Below, one piece after another: positions 8,354 to 17,318 of a stretch of DNA of 64,000 bases. The position numbers and the translations under genes are program-made. Source of the stretch: CBDCUW01 sp963734865 (GTDB taxonomy: Bacteria; Planctomycetota; Planctomycetia; Pirellulales; Pirellulaceae). The notes below the pieces were generated by a model, which was not told the origin of the DNA, did not search any database, and saw nothing but the letters and a program-made list of their open reading frames with translations. The DNA is taken from NCBI GenBank assembly GCA_963734865.1, contig CAVTIV010000006.1, positions 310,001 through 374,000 on the forward strand. Direction: 5' to 3'. Within the stretch, counting starts at the first letter, position 1, and every line of letters starts with the position of its first letter.

Positions 8354-10819
8354 ATGACCGAGGAAGAATTGCTGAGGCGGCGATATCTTCTTCGATTCAA
8401 ACTGGCAGTGGTCATTCTACTGGTGTTGGCGGGCCCAGCGGCTTTTCACTCACATGCCGCGATCGAATCTTTGTTCAATCAGCCCGCCGAGTGGATTCCC
8501 GATTCGCTGCCAGTGAAGGCTGAGTTCAACCACTTTATCAAGCACTTTTCCGCGTCTGAGCTGGTGATGTTGGCGTGGGACGGATCGGACCTTGATTCAC
8601 CATCGCTCGATCGAACCGCCGAGCTGATTGGGCCGCTTTGTGCGGCATCGTATCAGCCCACGACGGACGCCCGCGTGGTCCGCGAGCTTCCCGCTTGGGT
8701 ACAGAGCGAAATTGCCGTGATTCGGACCCAGTGTGGAACGCCCACTCCGTTTCAGTGGGCGCGGACGGGCACAGAAACACTTGGCCAGATGACGTCGGCG
8801 CCGGCAAACCTATCACGCGCGGTGGCCGTGCGTCGCTTGCAAGGTTCATTGGTCGGTCCGGACGGACAACAAACGAGTCTGGTGCTTTCTTTCGACAATG
8901 GTGGGCTGAGGCACCGCCGGTTTTTAATCCCCGCCATCCGTGCGATGGTGGCACGCATCAACGACCGGCCGGTGGACCAGATCGCGATCGTGGGCGGTCC
9001 CTTCAATGGTGCCGAAGTCGACTCCGCGAGTATCCGTTCGATACGAATCTTCTCGCCGCCATCGGCCATTCTTGCGGCGGTACTGTGCTTCCTCTGTCTG
9101 CGGTCGATACCGCTCACCGCATCGATTGTTGCGGTTGCCGTGATCGGTGAAGGACTGGTGCTGGCCGCGGTCTACTACGTCGGCATTCCGATGAATGCGA
9201 TCCTGATTGTTTTGCCGCCGCTGGTTTTCGTCCTCACCGTGTCAGCCGGAATTCACCTCAGCAACTATTACCTGGACGCGGTCGCGGAGTTTCCCGAGCT
9301 GTCACGAGCCGCCGCGGCACAACGTGCGATGCGGGCCGGAGTTGCACCCTGTTCGCTTGCCACAGGCACGACGGTGATCGGTCTCAGCTCGCTGCTGCTG
9401 GTGCGTTTAGAGCCAGTCCGAATCTTCGGAGGCATCGCATCGTTGGGCGCAATCATCACACTCGCACTGTTGTTCTTGATCCTCCCCGGGGCGATGGTAT
9501 TGACCACACCGCGTCGAAAAACGCACCCGGGCGCCGCGGCAGACGGTGAGCTCGGGACACGACGACATTTTTCGGGCACCTGGATGCGACGACGGCTGGC
9601 GAAACCGTGGCCTCTGATCGGCGCGTTTTTATTGGTCGCAGCGGGACTGTCCATTGGCCTGACACGGCTGCACAGTTCGGTCAATGTCCCGCGAATGTTT
9701 TTGCCCGGCAGTGACATTCGTCGTCAATATGCCTGGTTCGAACAGCACATCGGGCCAACGGTGAGCGGTGATCTGCTGCTAACGTTTCCGCCACTGACCG
9801 AACAAGACGACCCGCTGGACCGCTTGGATCTGGTCCGCCGAGCGCATCTTTGCGCACTCGAGCAGAAACAGGTCAAAGGCGTTTTGTCGGCGATGACCTT
9901 TGTTCCCGCTATCCCGCGGGAACACAGCTTGGGGGCGACCGCGCGTCGAAGTGTGATCAAGAAACTGATTCGCGATCCAGACTCCTCGCTCGGCAAACTT
10001 GGCTTCATTGCTCGCGACAGCGAGTCGGAGGTTTGGCGGATCAGCATCAAGATGCCGCAGCTGGACGAAGACGACTATGGCGACGATATCAGCGCAATCC
10101 TGATGACCGTGAAGGATCGATTAGCCGACACGGAGCTGCCGGTGCAGATCACCCTGACCGGTCATGTGACAATCGTGCAAGCATCGCAAGAGATCCTGCT
10201 AGACGACCTATTCCGAAGCTTCATGACCGCCTTCGCCGTGATCGCCGTGGTCATGATGCTGATGCTACGGAGCGTGATTGGCGGACTGATTGCGATGGCG
10301 CCGAACCTGTTTCCCACGGTCTCCCTGTTCGGACTGATGGGTTTGATGCGGCTGCCGCTCGATATCGGCTCGGTGATGTCGGCCAGTGTCGCGCTGGGAA
10401 TTGCCGTCGATGATACGGTTCATTTGTTGAGCCGGTTTGGATCGCGGAGGGCACGGGGGATCGGACAAATCCGCGCCGCCTATGGAGCGTTAGCCCAGTG
10501 CGGCTGGGCAATGTTTCAAACGACACTCGTCTGTGGGCTTTCGCTGATGGTTTACTGGCTAAGCGATTTTGTTCCGACAAGCCAGTTCGCGTTGTTCATG
10601 TTCGCGTTGCTCTCTGCCGCGCTTCTGGGGGTCATCTTTCTGCTTCCAACCCTGATGGCAACGCCCCTGGGACGTTCGCTGTCCAGGACCATCGGAGCCG
10701 ATGCCTCCGCCACGCTGTACGCAGACATGGCGGACCGCGAAACGCCGATCGACGTGCGACGTCTGCCGACCCGATGGCAAAAGACCCAGTCGGACCGAGC
10801 GGAGCGAGTTCCCGAATGA
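8354..10819 (+). CDS. RND/MMPL family transporter
   Basis: An 821-residue inner-membrane protein with the two-fold RND plan: a first membrane helix (about 14-32), a large periplasmic loop, a bundle of helices (about 229-385), a second helix (about 415-435), a second loop, and a second bundle (about 620-780). The helical segment with GIAVDDTVHLLSRFG is the conserved acidic charge-relay region of the second bundle. It resembles the HpnN/MMPL-like (HAE3) exporters that move lipids or hydrophobic compounds rather than the tripartite drug pumps, and no adaptor or outer-membrane factor is adjacent. ATG 8354 is used. The frame is intact. Substrate is unknown; proximity to the halogenase-like gene is the only hint. 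Confidence 0.85.
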   Translation: MTEEELLRRRYLLRFKLAVVILLVLAGPAAFHSHAAIESLFNQPAEWIPDSLPVKAEFNHFIKHFSASELVMLAWDGSDLDSPSLDRTAELIGPLCAASYQPTTDARVVRELPAWVQSEIAVIRTQCGTPTPFQWARTGTETLGQMTSAPANLSRAVAVRRLQGSLVGPDGQQTSLVLSFDNGGLRHRRFLIPAIRAMVARINDRPVDQIAIVGGPFNGAEVDSASIRSIRIFSPPSAILAAVLCFLCLRSIPLTASIVAVAVIGEGLVLAAVYYVGIPMNAILIVLPPLVFVLTVSAGIHLSNYYLDAVAEFPELSRAAAAQRAMRAGVAPCSLATGTTVIGLSSLLLVRLEPVRIFGGIASLGAIITLALLFLILPGAMVLTTPRRKTHPGAAADGELGTRRHFSGTWMRRRLAKPWPLIGAFLLVAAGLSIGLTRLHSSVNVPRMFLPGSDIRRQYAWFEQHIGPTVSGDLLLTFPPLTEQDDPLDRLDLVRRAHLCALEQKQVKGVLSAMTFVPAIPREHSLGATARRSVIKKLIRDPDSSLGKLGFIARDSESEVWRISIKMPQLDEDDYGDDISAILMTVKDRLADTELPVQITLTGHVTIVQASQEILLDDLFRSFMTAFAVIAVVMMLMLRSVIGGLIAMAPNLFPTVSLFGLMGLMRLPLDIGSVMSASVALGIAVDDTVHLLSRFGSRRARGIGQIRAAYGALAQCGWAMFQTTLVCGLSLMVYWLSDFVPTSQFALFMFALLSAALLGVIFLLPTLMATPLGRSLSRTIGADASATLYADMADRETPIDVRRLPTRWQKTQSDRAERVPE

Positions 10820-10896
10820 CGGCAGGCCCAACGCCGGGTTTGCCAGAGTGGCGCGGAGCTAGTTGCTGCCGACACGCGTGCGGGATGCCACCCTGG

Positions 10897-11813
10897 TCAC
10901 TTTTTTTTCGGATCCAAGTTGGCGTCAAGATCCGCTTGGGTCACCGTCGACTCGACGCCGCCAGAGGGGACTTCGACTTTGGCCAGCCATAACAAACCGT
11001 TCAACACGACCTTGCGAAATTGGTCATTGGACCAATTGTCGTGAAAATGTCCGCCGGTGAATCCGAACCCTCGGCCACCATCGCTACGTTCCACCGCCCA
11101 CATCATTGCCTCGCGCGTCCCTTCGATGCTTGAATGTGCGGGTATGGCCCCTTCGGATAAACGTACGGCCCGTTGCGGACGTCGATCGATGGTACGGCGA
11201 CCAGGATGGGAACGAATGTCAGACCCTCAACCTGCTTTGACTCGTTGCCAGCCATGTCGGCAACGAAACGCATGTTGAAGTACCACTCGTCCTTGATCTG
11301 AAATGGCTTCACGCCACGCGTGATCGGATGATCAGGAAAGGCTTCGAACTGCGGCTGCCAAATCGGATTGCAGGAGTACATATTCTCGTAATGGCCGCCG
11401 ATCCAACGTTTCATTTGTTCACCCGCCTGGTCGGCAAGCACCTCGACGCCGTAGTGCATGAAACCGAGTCCAACTCCGTGGCTGGCCCATTGGTCGATTA
11501 TCTTCAGCCGCCGGCCATCCTGTTGAACGATTTCGTGTTTGCCACCGCCATCCATGAAGAACACGACCGCGTCGGCATCATCGAATACCGATTCGTCCGC
11601 CGGCCATCCGTTGAGCACGACACGGACGTCGACCTCCGGCACGCCGGACAAACACTTCGCCATCAACTGGACCCCGGCGTTGAACTCGTGCATCCGCGGT
11701 GGGTGGGATGGTTTACCGGCGACCAGCACAATCTTTTTGGTCTCGGCCTGCGCGGTGTCGGGCGCCAACAGGCAAGCAACAAGCAAGGCGAGGGAGATGA
11801 TTGATTTCAACAT
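10897..11813 (-). CDS. ThuA-domain protein, secreted (frameshifted near C-terminus)
   Basis: ThuA/trehalose-utilization-like protein with a signal peptide (MLKSIISLALLVACLLAPDTAQA) from ATG 11813; a longer TTG start at 11831 exists. The glutamine-amidotransferase-like body has KKIVLVAGKPSHPPRMHEF, DADAVVFFMDGGGKHEI, GVGLGFMHYGVE and HPITRGVKPF. The first frame stops at 11103 after SKGRARQ. Shifting one base near 11108 restores MMWAVERSDGGRGFGFTGGH, the usual ThuA C-terminus with GGHFHDNW, down to the stop at 10897. It is the last gene of a minus-strand operon after Gfo/Idh/MocA (36 bases) and DUF1080. In planctomycetes these three families often occur together in sugar or glycan degradation clusters; the exact reaction is not known. 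Confidence 0.85.
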
Positions 11814-11849
11814 CGACAACTTCCGGGACAAGAGGAAAAATTTGACGCA

Positions 11850-12896
11850 TCAGGCAAGATAATCACCGATGCCGATCACCGCACCAGCCTTTACCGATTC
11901 CTCGGCAGCGAGGCACATCGCAACCGACCAGCGACCATCGTCGGCGGTGCAGTGAAGCGGCACACCGCGCCGCAACGCATGAACCAGACGCTCGATCTGG
12001 TCCTCCAGCTCGAACAGTTCACCGGTCGGCTTGTCGATCTGCACGTTGGTGACCTGCTGGCCGTCAAAGGCGCGGAGGGAGAAAGTCGGATGACGTGTAC
12101 GGTCCATCGCCCCGCTCCAGGAGGCCCAAAGCGCCCCTTTGGTCCCGGTGACTTTGATCGTCTGATGATGCTCGAAAGCGGCCAGGGTTTGCGAAACGAC
12201 TGCATAACCGCCGCCACTAAAATGCATGATCGCGCTGAAGTTGTCCTGCAGCTCGGGATGGTCCGGTTGGCGAGAATTCGCAGTCGCATAGATCCGCTCG
12301 GGATTGCCAGATCGTTCCAGATACCAGCGGGCCAAGTCAAAAAAATGAATGGGCTCTTCTAAAATCCAACTGCCAACCCGCGAAATGTCGTATCGCCAGC
12401 CATCGGCGCCCTGTCGATACGGATTCCGCGACAGCTCGACCAGGGCGTACAACGGTTGACCGATGAATCCCTCGTCGATCATTTGCTTTGCCTTGCCCCA
12501 CATCGACGACAGCCGCAGTTCGTGACCCACCGCGAACATGCGGTTGTGCTCGCGTGCCAGACGGATCATCTCGTCGCACTCTTGCAAGGTGACACCCATC
12601 GGCTTTTCCAGCAACAGGTGTTTTCCCGAGCAGAGCACCGCCGAGGCGACTTCGTGATGCAGATGGCTTGGAACCACGACGTCAACGAAATCAAGATCGT
12701 CGCGGGATACCAGCTCTCGGTAGTCGTTGTAGACCGCCGCATTCGGATAAGCTTCTTTGGCCGCCGCGACCGACGCGTCACTGCGGGCCGCGATCGCGAT
12801 GAGCTCGGCACCGTCGGTGACAGTAATCGCGTTGGCGTGGTGCTGTCCCCATGCGCCAAAGCCGACCAAACCAAATCGTACCGGTGCTTCACTCAT
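11850..12896 (-). CDS. Gfo/Idh/MocA family oxidoreductase
   Basis: A roughly 348-residue NAD(P)-dependent sugar or sugar-acid dehydrogenase. It starts VRFGLVGFGAWGQHHANAI (Rossmann motif GxGxxG), followed by HLHHEVASAVLCSGKHLLLE and EKPMGVTLQECDEMI with the EKP motif of the family. The C-terminal domain contains GSWILEEPIHFFDLARWYL, the region that normally carries the catalytic His. ATG 12896 is chosen because AAGGAG lies just upstream and because it overlaps the stop of the DUF1080 gene by eight bases, suggesting translational coupling. No signal peptide, so cytoplasmic. Substrate cannot be read from sequence. Confidence 0.9.
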   Translation of the reverse strand: MSEAPVRFGLVGFGAWGQHHANAITVTDGAELIAIAARSDASVAAAKEAYPNAAVYNDYRELVSRDDLDFVDVVVPSHLHHEVASAVLCSGKHLLLEKPMGVTLQECDEMIRLAREHNRMFAVGHELRLSSMWGKAKQMIDEGFIGQPLYALVELSRNPYRQGADGWRYDISRVGSWILEEPIHFFDLARWYLERSGNPERIYATANSRQPDHPELQDNFSAIMHFSGGGYAVVSQTLAAFEHHQTIKVTGTKGALWASWSGAMDRTRHPTFSLRAFDGQQVTNVQIDKPTGELFELEDQIERLVHALRRGVPLHCTADDGRWSVAMCLAAEESVKAGAVIGIGDYLA

Positions 12897-13665
12897 TCGC
12901 TGATAACTCCTTGACCCAGATATTCCGAAATTCAATCGGATCGCCATGATGCTGCAGCCCAATCGGGCCCGTCGCCGGCAGACCGGGAAGTCGCTCCGAT
13001 TGCAGCACCTGCTGGCCGTTCAAGTTGACCGTCATCTGATCATCTTTCAACCGGATTCGAAAGACATTCCACTCGCCCAGCGGATGGTCGGCGTACCGAA
13101 ATGGCAAACACGACTGTCGCAACTTCACCGGCAGCTTTTGGTCGGTGCGATATCCGTTGATTTCGCCCGAGCCGAGCTCTTGGCTCCAAATGTTCGCTTG
13201 ACACGGGAAATGCCCACGAAAGTAAATTCCACTGTCGCCCGCGTCGAGGTGTGGACGGGTGATCCGATTGCCCGAATCGTCACGCAAGAAATCGCCGTTC
13301 CACAACACGATCGGATGCTCTTTCATCGTTGGCTCAGCCGACAGACACCATTCGACATAGAACTCGATGTCACCAAAGCGATCCTTCGTCCACAAACTCT
13401 TGTCAAAATTCTTGGGCTGCTCCGCCTTGCCGTCATAGTGCAGAACGCCCTCGGCAATGACCCAGTGGCCTTCGTGTCCCGGCTCGACATTCCACTGATC
13501 CAGGTCCCTGCCGATGAACAGTGGCCGGAAGCCCTCGGCACGAAGTTCCGCCGGCGACATCCGGCCTGCGGACGAGCCGAGCGGGTCTTCAGCAGGGCAA
13601 ACGCCCGCTGCGATACACGACACGATCACAATGATCCATGAACAGGAAGGGTTCCGCTTATTCAT
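12889..13665 (-). CDS. DUF1080 (3-keto-disaccharide hydrolase-like) secreted protein
   Basis: A 258-residue exported protein from ATG 13665: basic start MNKRNP, hydrophobic segment SWIIVIVSCIAAGVCPA, then the concanavalin-like DUF1080 domain. Signature pieces are FRPLFIGRDLDQWNVEPG near the N-terminus, GDIEFYVEWCLS, the DSGIYFRG motif, and LNGQQVLQ, GPIGLQHHGDPIEFRNIWVK near the end. Members of this family hydrolyse 3-keto-glycosides or occur as domains in glycan-degrading systems, which fits the dehydrogenase (Gfo/Idh/MocA) encoded next door that could form or use keto sugars; the pairing is inference. First gene of the minus-strand operon, divergent from the ROK repressor. Confidence 0.85.
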   Translation of the reverse strand: MNKRNPSCSWIIVIVSCIAAGVCPAEDPLGSSAGRMSPAELRAEGFRPLFIGRDLDQWNVEPGHEGHWVIAEGVLHYDGKAEQPKNFDKSLWTKDRFGDIEFYVEWCLSAEPTMKEHPIVLWNGDFLRDDSGNRITRPHLDAGDSGIYFRGHFPCQANIWSQELGSGEINGYRTDQKLPVKLRQSCLPFRYADHPLGEWNVFRIRLKDDQMTVNLNGQQVLQSERLPGLPATGPIGLQHHGDPIEFRNIWVKELSANE

Positions 13666-13735
13666 CCGCGCACGGCTCCAACGGTGGAATATCTGCAAAG
13701 ACGGCTCGATCACGAACCACGATTCAAATGACAGC

Positions 13736-13764
13736 TTGACATATTTCGATTCCGAAATAAAGAT
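13736..13764 (+). promoter_or_regulatory. Candidate ROK promoter with overlapping operator
   Basis: TTGACA at 13736-13741 matches a -35 box. Seventeen bases on, 13759-13764 (aaagat) is a weak -10 candidate. The spacer is almost entirely an inverted repeat, tatttcg-attc-cgaaata, with 7-bp arms at 13742-13748 and 13753-13759. Known Mlc/NagC (ROK) operators are AT-rich palindromes of the TTATTT...AAATAA type, so this site, about 60 bases before a ROK gene and 75 bases before the divergent operon, is a good operator candidate. Confidence 0.55.
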
Positions 13765-13816
13765 ACCCTTTTGATTCTCTGGCCACCCCCGTCCCCTACC
13801 CCGCCGGGTCGTTTTG

Positions 13817-14989
13817 ATGAAGCTCGCTGTCGAAGCATCGGTTGTGCACGAACTTCGCTTGTCCGACGGTGTTTCGCGGGTCGAGCTTGCCCGCCGGTTG
13901 CAAATCGCGCCCTCCACGATCGGGATTCACGTCCAGCGTTTGGTTCGCGACGGTTTCCTCCGCGAGGGAAAGCGTGCGGAGACGGCCGCGGGACGACCGC
14001 CGACGATCCTGGAATTGAATCCCGACGCTGGACAATTCATCGGGATCGACCTCGACGCACACCAGGTTCGTGGCATCAGCATCGATTTCGCTCAGCGCAC
14101 GCTGGCCCATCACATCCAACCGATTGGGGGCAACGCGTCGGCCGAGGAGGCGATCGGTCGGATGGTTGAAACGATCGAGCAGGTGAACCGGAACTCTTGT
14201 CCACTGTTGGGGATTGGCCTTGCCGTTCCAGGGACCGTCGACATCGAGCGGGGGATGGCGCTGCATTACAAGTTCATCCGTGATTGGCGTCAGCTTCCGC
14301 TGACGGAGCGAATCTGCGAACGCTTTGCGGTGCCGGTCTACTTGGAGAACAACATCCGTTCGATGGCGTTGGCAGAGCGGTGGTTTGGCCAAGGCCGCGA
14401 CGTGAACGACTACCTGTGCATCGGGATTCGTAGCGGCATCGGCTCCGGCTTGATCATCAACGGAGAACTCTATCAAGGCTCGGGAAACGTCGCCGGCGAG
14501 ATCGGTTCGTGGCCCTGTGTGGACAGTCAGACTGGGCGGACGAAAACGCTGGAAGAGATTGCATCGATCCCGGCGCTATTGGAAACGATGGCGGCGTTGA
14601 TCAGGTCGGGCAGGTCGAGTTTGGTCAAATTGAAACGAGACCGCGTCGAGTTGGACGGAATCCTGGATGCTGTCGCGCGAGGTGACAAGCTCGCTGGAGA
14701 CGTGCTGGACAACGCGGCCGAAGCGCTGGGACGCGTGATTGCTCAAGTCCACCTGCTGATCAACCCGCAGCGAGTGATCATTGCCGGTCCATTGGCCGGT
14801 CAGCAGGCCGCGTTTTTGACGCCGATTCAAGATGCCATGACGGCGCTGTTGCCTGAACATCATCGCGTCAAGCCGATCATTGTCGGTTCGCAATTGGACT
14901 CTTTTGTGGGAGCCCTCGGCGCGGCCGCCTGTGCGGTCCATGCTTGGCGACCGGAATCCATGACTCCATCATCCCATCTCTGCGAGTGA
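13817..14989 (+). CDS. ROK family transcriptional regulator
   Basis: A 390-residue repressor-type ROK protein. The N-terminal winged helix-turn-helix (about 10-65) contains SRVELARRLQIAPSTIGIHV and the wing REGKRAETAAGRPPT. The ROK sugar-binding domain begins FIGIDLDAHQVRGISIDF, with ENNIRSMALAERWFGQ and GIRSGIGSGLIINGELYQG. The family's zinc motif CxCGxxGC is not present: the corresponding region reads GSWPCVDSQTG. This argues for a sugar-sensing regulator rather than a sugar kinase, although many ROK regulators keep the zinc site. ATG 13817 is preferred to TTG 13814. It shares a divergent promoter region with the DUF1080 operon and overlaps the aldo/keto reductase by GTGA, so it probably controls both directions. 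Confidence 0.88.
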   Translation: MKLAVEASVVHELRLSDGVSRVELARRLQIAPSTIGIHVQRLVRDGFLREGKRAETAAGRPPTILELNPDAGQFIGIDLDAHQVRGISIDFAQRTLAHHIQPIGGNASAEEAIGRMVETIEQVNRNSCPLLGIGLAVPGTVDIERGMALHYKFIRDWRQLPLTERICERFAVPVYLENNIRSMALAERWFGQGRDVNDYLCIGIRSGIGSGLIINGELYQGSGNVAGEIGSWPCVDSQTGRTKTLEEIASIPALLETMAALIRSGRSSLVKLKRDRVELDGILDAVARGDKLAGDVLDNAAEALGRVIAQVHLLINPQRVIIAGPLAGQQAAFLTPIQDAMTALLPEHHRVKPIIVGSQLDSFVGALGAAACAVHAWRPESMTPSSHLCE

Positions 14990-15975
14990 ATCCATTGATC
15001 AACAGCATCCAACTAAGCAGCGGCCGCGAACTCGCATCGGTGGGTCTTGGGCTGTGGAAGATTGACCAATCGGCTACAGCCCAGGTTGTACAGTCCGCGA
15101 TTGACTGTGGTTACCGACATTTCGACAGCGCTTGCGATTATGGCAACGAAGTCCAAACCGGTATCGGACTCAGCAGCGCTCTCGCAGGGGGAAGCGTGAC
15201 CCGAGACGAATTGTGGGTCACATCCAAGCTGTGGAACACCTACCACCGCGCCGAGCATGTGCGTGATGCGTTGCTAAGGTCGCTCCAGGATCTTCAGCTT
15301 GATTATCTCGACTTGTATTTGATGCACTTTCCGATTGCCGCGCAGTTTGTGCCGTTCGACCAGAATTACCCGCCGGGATGGTTCACGAACCCCGATACGG
15401 AACATCCGGTCATGGTTCCTGATCGAGTACCGATCATCGAAACCTGGCGTGCGATGGAACAACTGGTGCGAGAAGGATTGGTCCGCGAGATCGGTGTCTG
15501 CAACTTCGGTGTTTCCTTGCTTCGTGATCTGATGAACCAGGCCGACATCGGGCCGTCGGTGTTGCAAGTCGAAATGCATCCGTACTTAACGCAGGAAAAG
15601 CTGGTCCGTTTTTGCCAGGAATCGGGTGTTGCCGTCACGGCATTCTCGCCCTTGGGTGCCCAGTCCTATTTCTCGTTGAACATGGCAGAAGCGAACGAAG
15701 CGGTGATGGAGCAGCCAGAGATTCGGGCGATTGCGTCGGCGCACGATCGGACTCCCGCCCAGGTGTTGTTGCGTTGGGGCGTTCAACGAGGCACCTCGGT
15801 TGTACCCAAGACGACGCGTCTGGATCGTCTGCGGGAGAACATTGCGTTGTTCGACTTCCAGCTGAGGGATGACGAAATGGCGGTGATCAATGCCTTGGAC
15901 CGCAACCGCCGATTCAATGATCCGGGCGTCTTCTGCGAGGCCGCGTTCAATACCTTCTTTCCAATTTACGAATGA
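14986..15975 (+). CDS. Aldo/keto reductase
   Basis: A roughly 329-residue NAD(P)H-dependent aldo/keto reductase. All four catalytic positions are visible: Asp and Tyr in HFDSACDYGNE, Lys in LWVTSKLW, His in LYLMHFPIA. Cofactor-binding pieces include SVVPKTTRLDRLRENIALFD. The size and the loop NYPPGWFTNPD resemble xylose/sugar aldose reductases. GTG 14986 is chosen because it overlaps the ROK stop (GTGA, 14986-14989); a longer TTG start at 14944 inside the ROK gene is possible. Second gene of the ROK operon, so the substrate is probably a sugar or sugar derivative, but this is inference. Confidence 0.88.
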   Translation: MNPLINSIQLSSGRELASVGLGLWKIDQSATAQVVQSAIDCGYRHFDSACDYGNEVQTGIGLSSALAGGSVTRDELWVTSKLWNTYHRAEHVRDALLRSLQDLQLDYLDLYLMHFPIAAQFVPFDQNYPPGWFTNPDTEHPVMVPDRVPIIETWRAMEQLVREGLVREIGVCNFGVSLLRDLMNQADIGPSVLQVEMHPYLTQEKLVRFCQESGVAVTAFSPLGAQSYFSLNMAEANEAVMEQPEIRAIASAHDRTPAQVLLRWGVQRGTSVVPKTTRLDRLRENIALFDFQLRDDEMAVINALDRNRRFNDPGVFCEAAFNTFFPIYE

Positions 15976-16090
15976 CGGTTCCATCTTGTTGGACCGCCGC
16001 GGAGTCTGTCACTTCGATCGCGATAGCACGGGCTGGGCGGACGCCGCGGGAATGATAAGTCTTTTTTTTGCCTCCAACTCAGGATCTGAC

Positions 16091-17122
16091 ATGAGCAATA
16101 GCGCTGAATCGCAACTGACGCCGATCGATATCGTCGCGACCAATGTCGAAGGCCAGCAAGTTTATGACGATAGTGTCTTTCCTTACGTCTTGCGATGTGA
16201 TGAATGCCATTCACTTCAAGCGGCAGCGGATTGGGTTGCGGCGAAACGCGATCTGCTATTGGGATTGGGAACGCAACACGGTGCTGTGTTGTTGCGAGGT
16301 TTCCCGGTCACCAGTGCCGAAGACTTTGACGTATTGGTCCAGGCTCTGTCGCTGCCAAATTTTCCCTACAAGAAATCGCTGTCCAACGCGGTCCGGATCA
16401 ATCGCACCGAGCGCGTATTCTCTGCCAACGAAGCCCCACCGGACGTGCGAATCTTTTTCCATCACGAGATGGCCCAAACCCCTCTGTTCCCCAAATGGAT
16501 CCTATTCAGCTGCGAGATTGCGGCTGAGCAGGGTGGTGCGACACCGATTTGCCGCTCGGATATTTTGTACCAGCGTGTGGCCGAAAAATGTCCGGAATTC
16601 ATTGCCGCCTGCGAGTCGCGAGGACTCAGCTATACCAACGTGATGCCCGACACCGACGACGCACAATCGGGCATGGGCCGCAGCTGGCGAAGCACGCTTG
16701 GTGTTGAAACGCGAGAAGCCGCCGAGGCGCAACTGGCGGAGCTGAACTATTCATGGCAGTGGCTCGATAATGGTTGCCTGAAAGCGACGACACCGCCGTT
16801 GCCGGCGGTGGTCGAGGTGTCCCAGGGCCGGAAGGTCTTTTTCAATCAATTGATTGCCGCGTTCTGTGGCTGGAAAGACGACCGCAACGATCCTTCGCAA
16901 GCGATCCGCCACGGCGACGGGTCGATTCTGGATGCCGACGCGGTACGCGTTGCCGCCGATTTTGCGGAACAGCTGGCGTTTGACCTGCAATGGCAAGTTG
17001 GTGATGTCGTTTTGATTGACAACACGATCGCGATGCATGCGCGGCGGCCATTCGTCGGCAAGCGAAAGGTTGTCGCCTCACTTGCTGAAATGCAGACTCA
17101 GTCGTTCACACCGACGACATGA
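16091..17122 (+). CDS. TauD/TfdA-family dioxygenase (clavaminate synthase/SyrP-like)
   Basis: A 343-residue Fe(II)/2-oxoglutarate-dependent oxygenase. The iron site reads FFHHEMAQTPLFPKW, an HxE motif where most TauD enzymes have HxD; clavaminate synthase and SyrP-like proteins are known to use His-Glu-His. The distal His and the 2-oxoglutarate Arg are in MHARRPFVGKR near the C-terminus, and FSCEIAAEQGGATPICRSD is typical of the SyrP-like branch. ATG 16091 is chosen; the frame is open further upstream but has no family sequence there. It follows the aldo/keto reductase by 115 bases and precedes an MFS transporter, probably in the same catabolic or modification operon. Confidence 0.85.
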   Translation: MSNSAESQLTPIDIVATNVEGQQVYDDSVFPYVLRCDECHSLQAAADWVAAKRDLLLGLGTQHGAVLLRGFPVTSAEDFDVLVQALSLPNFPYKKSLSNAVRINRTERVFSANEAPPDVRIFFHHEMAQTPLFPKWILFSCEIAAEQGGATPICRSDILYQRVAEKCPEFIAACESRGLSYTNVMPDTDDAQSGMGRSWRSTLGVETREAAEAQLAELNYSWQWLDNGCLKATTPPLPAVVEVSQGRKVFFNQLIAAFCGWKDDRNDPSQAIRHGDGSILDADAVRVAADFAEQLAFDLQWQVGDVVLIDNTIAMHARRPFVGKRKVVASLAEMQTQSFTPTT

Positions 17123-17318
17123 CCGGTGATCGATTCGCTAAGCTTGTGGTTTACCAAAACTCAATGTTGAGTTCTCGTTCGGCAACCGCTGCTTCAGGAG
17201 CAACACTGCTACCTCTGCCGCGGCGGAGAGCCGATGTCGTCATCCTCCACCACTGCGGTTGCATCGCACTCTTGCTACCTGACCCCTGTTCCGTCTCCGC
17301 CAACCCGCAAACACCTTC

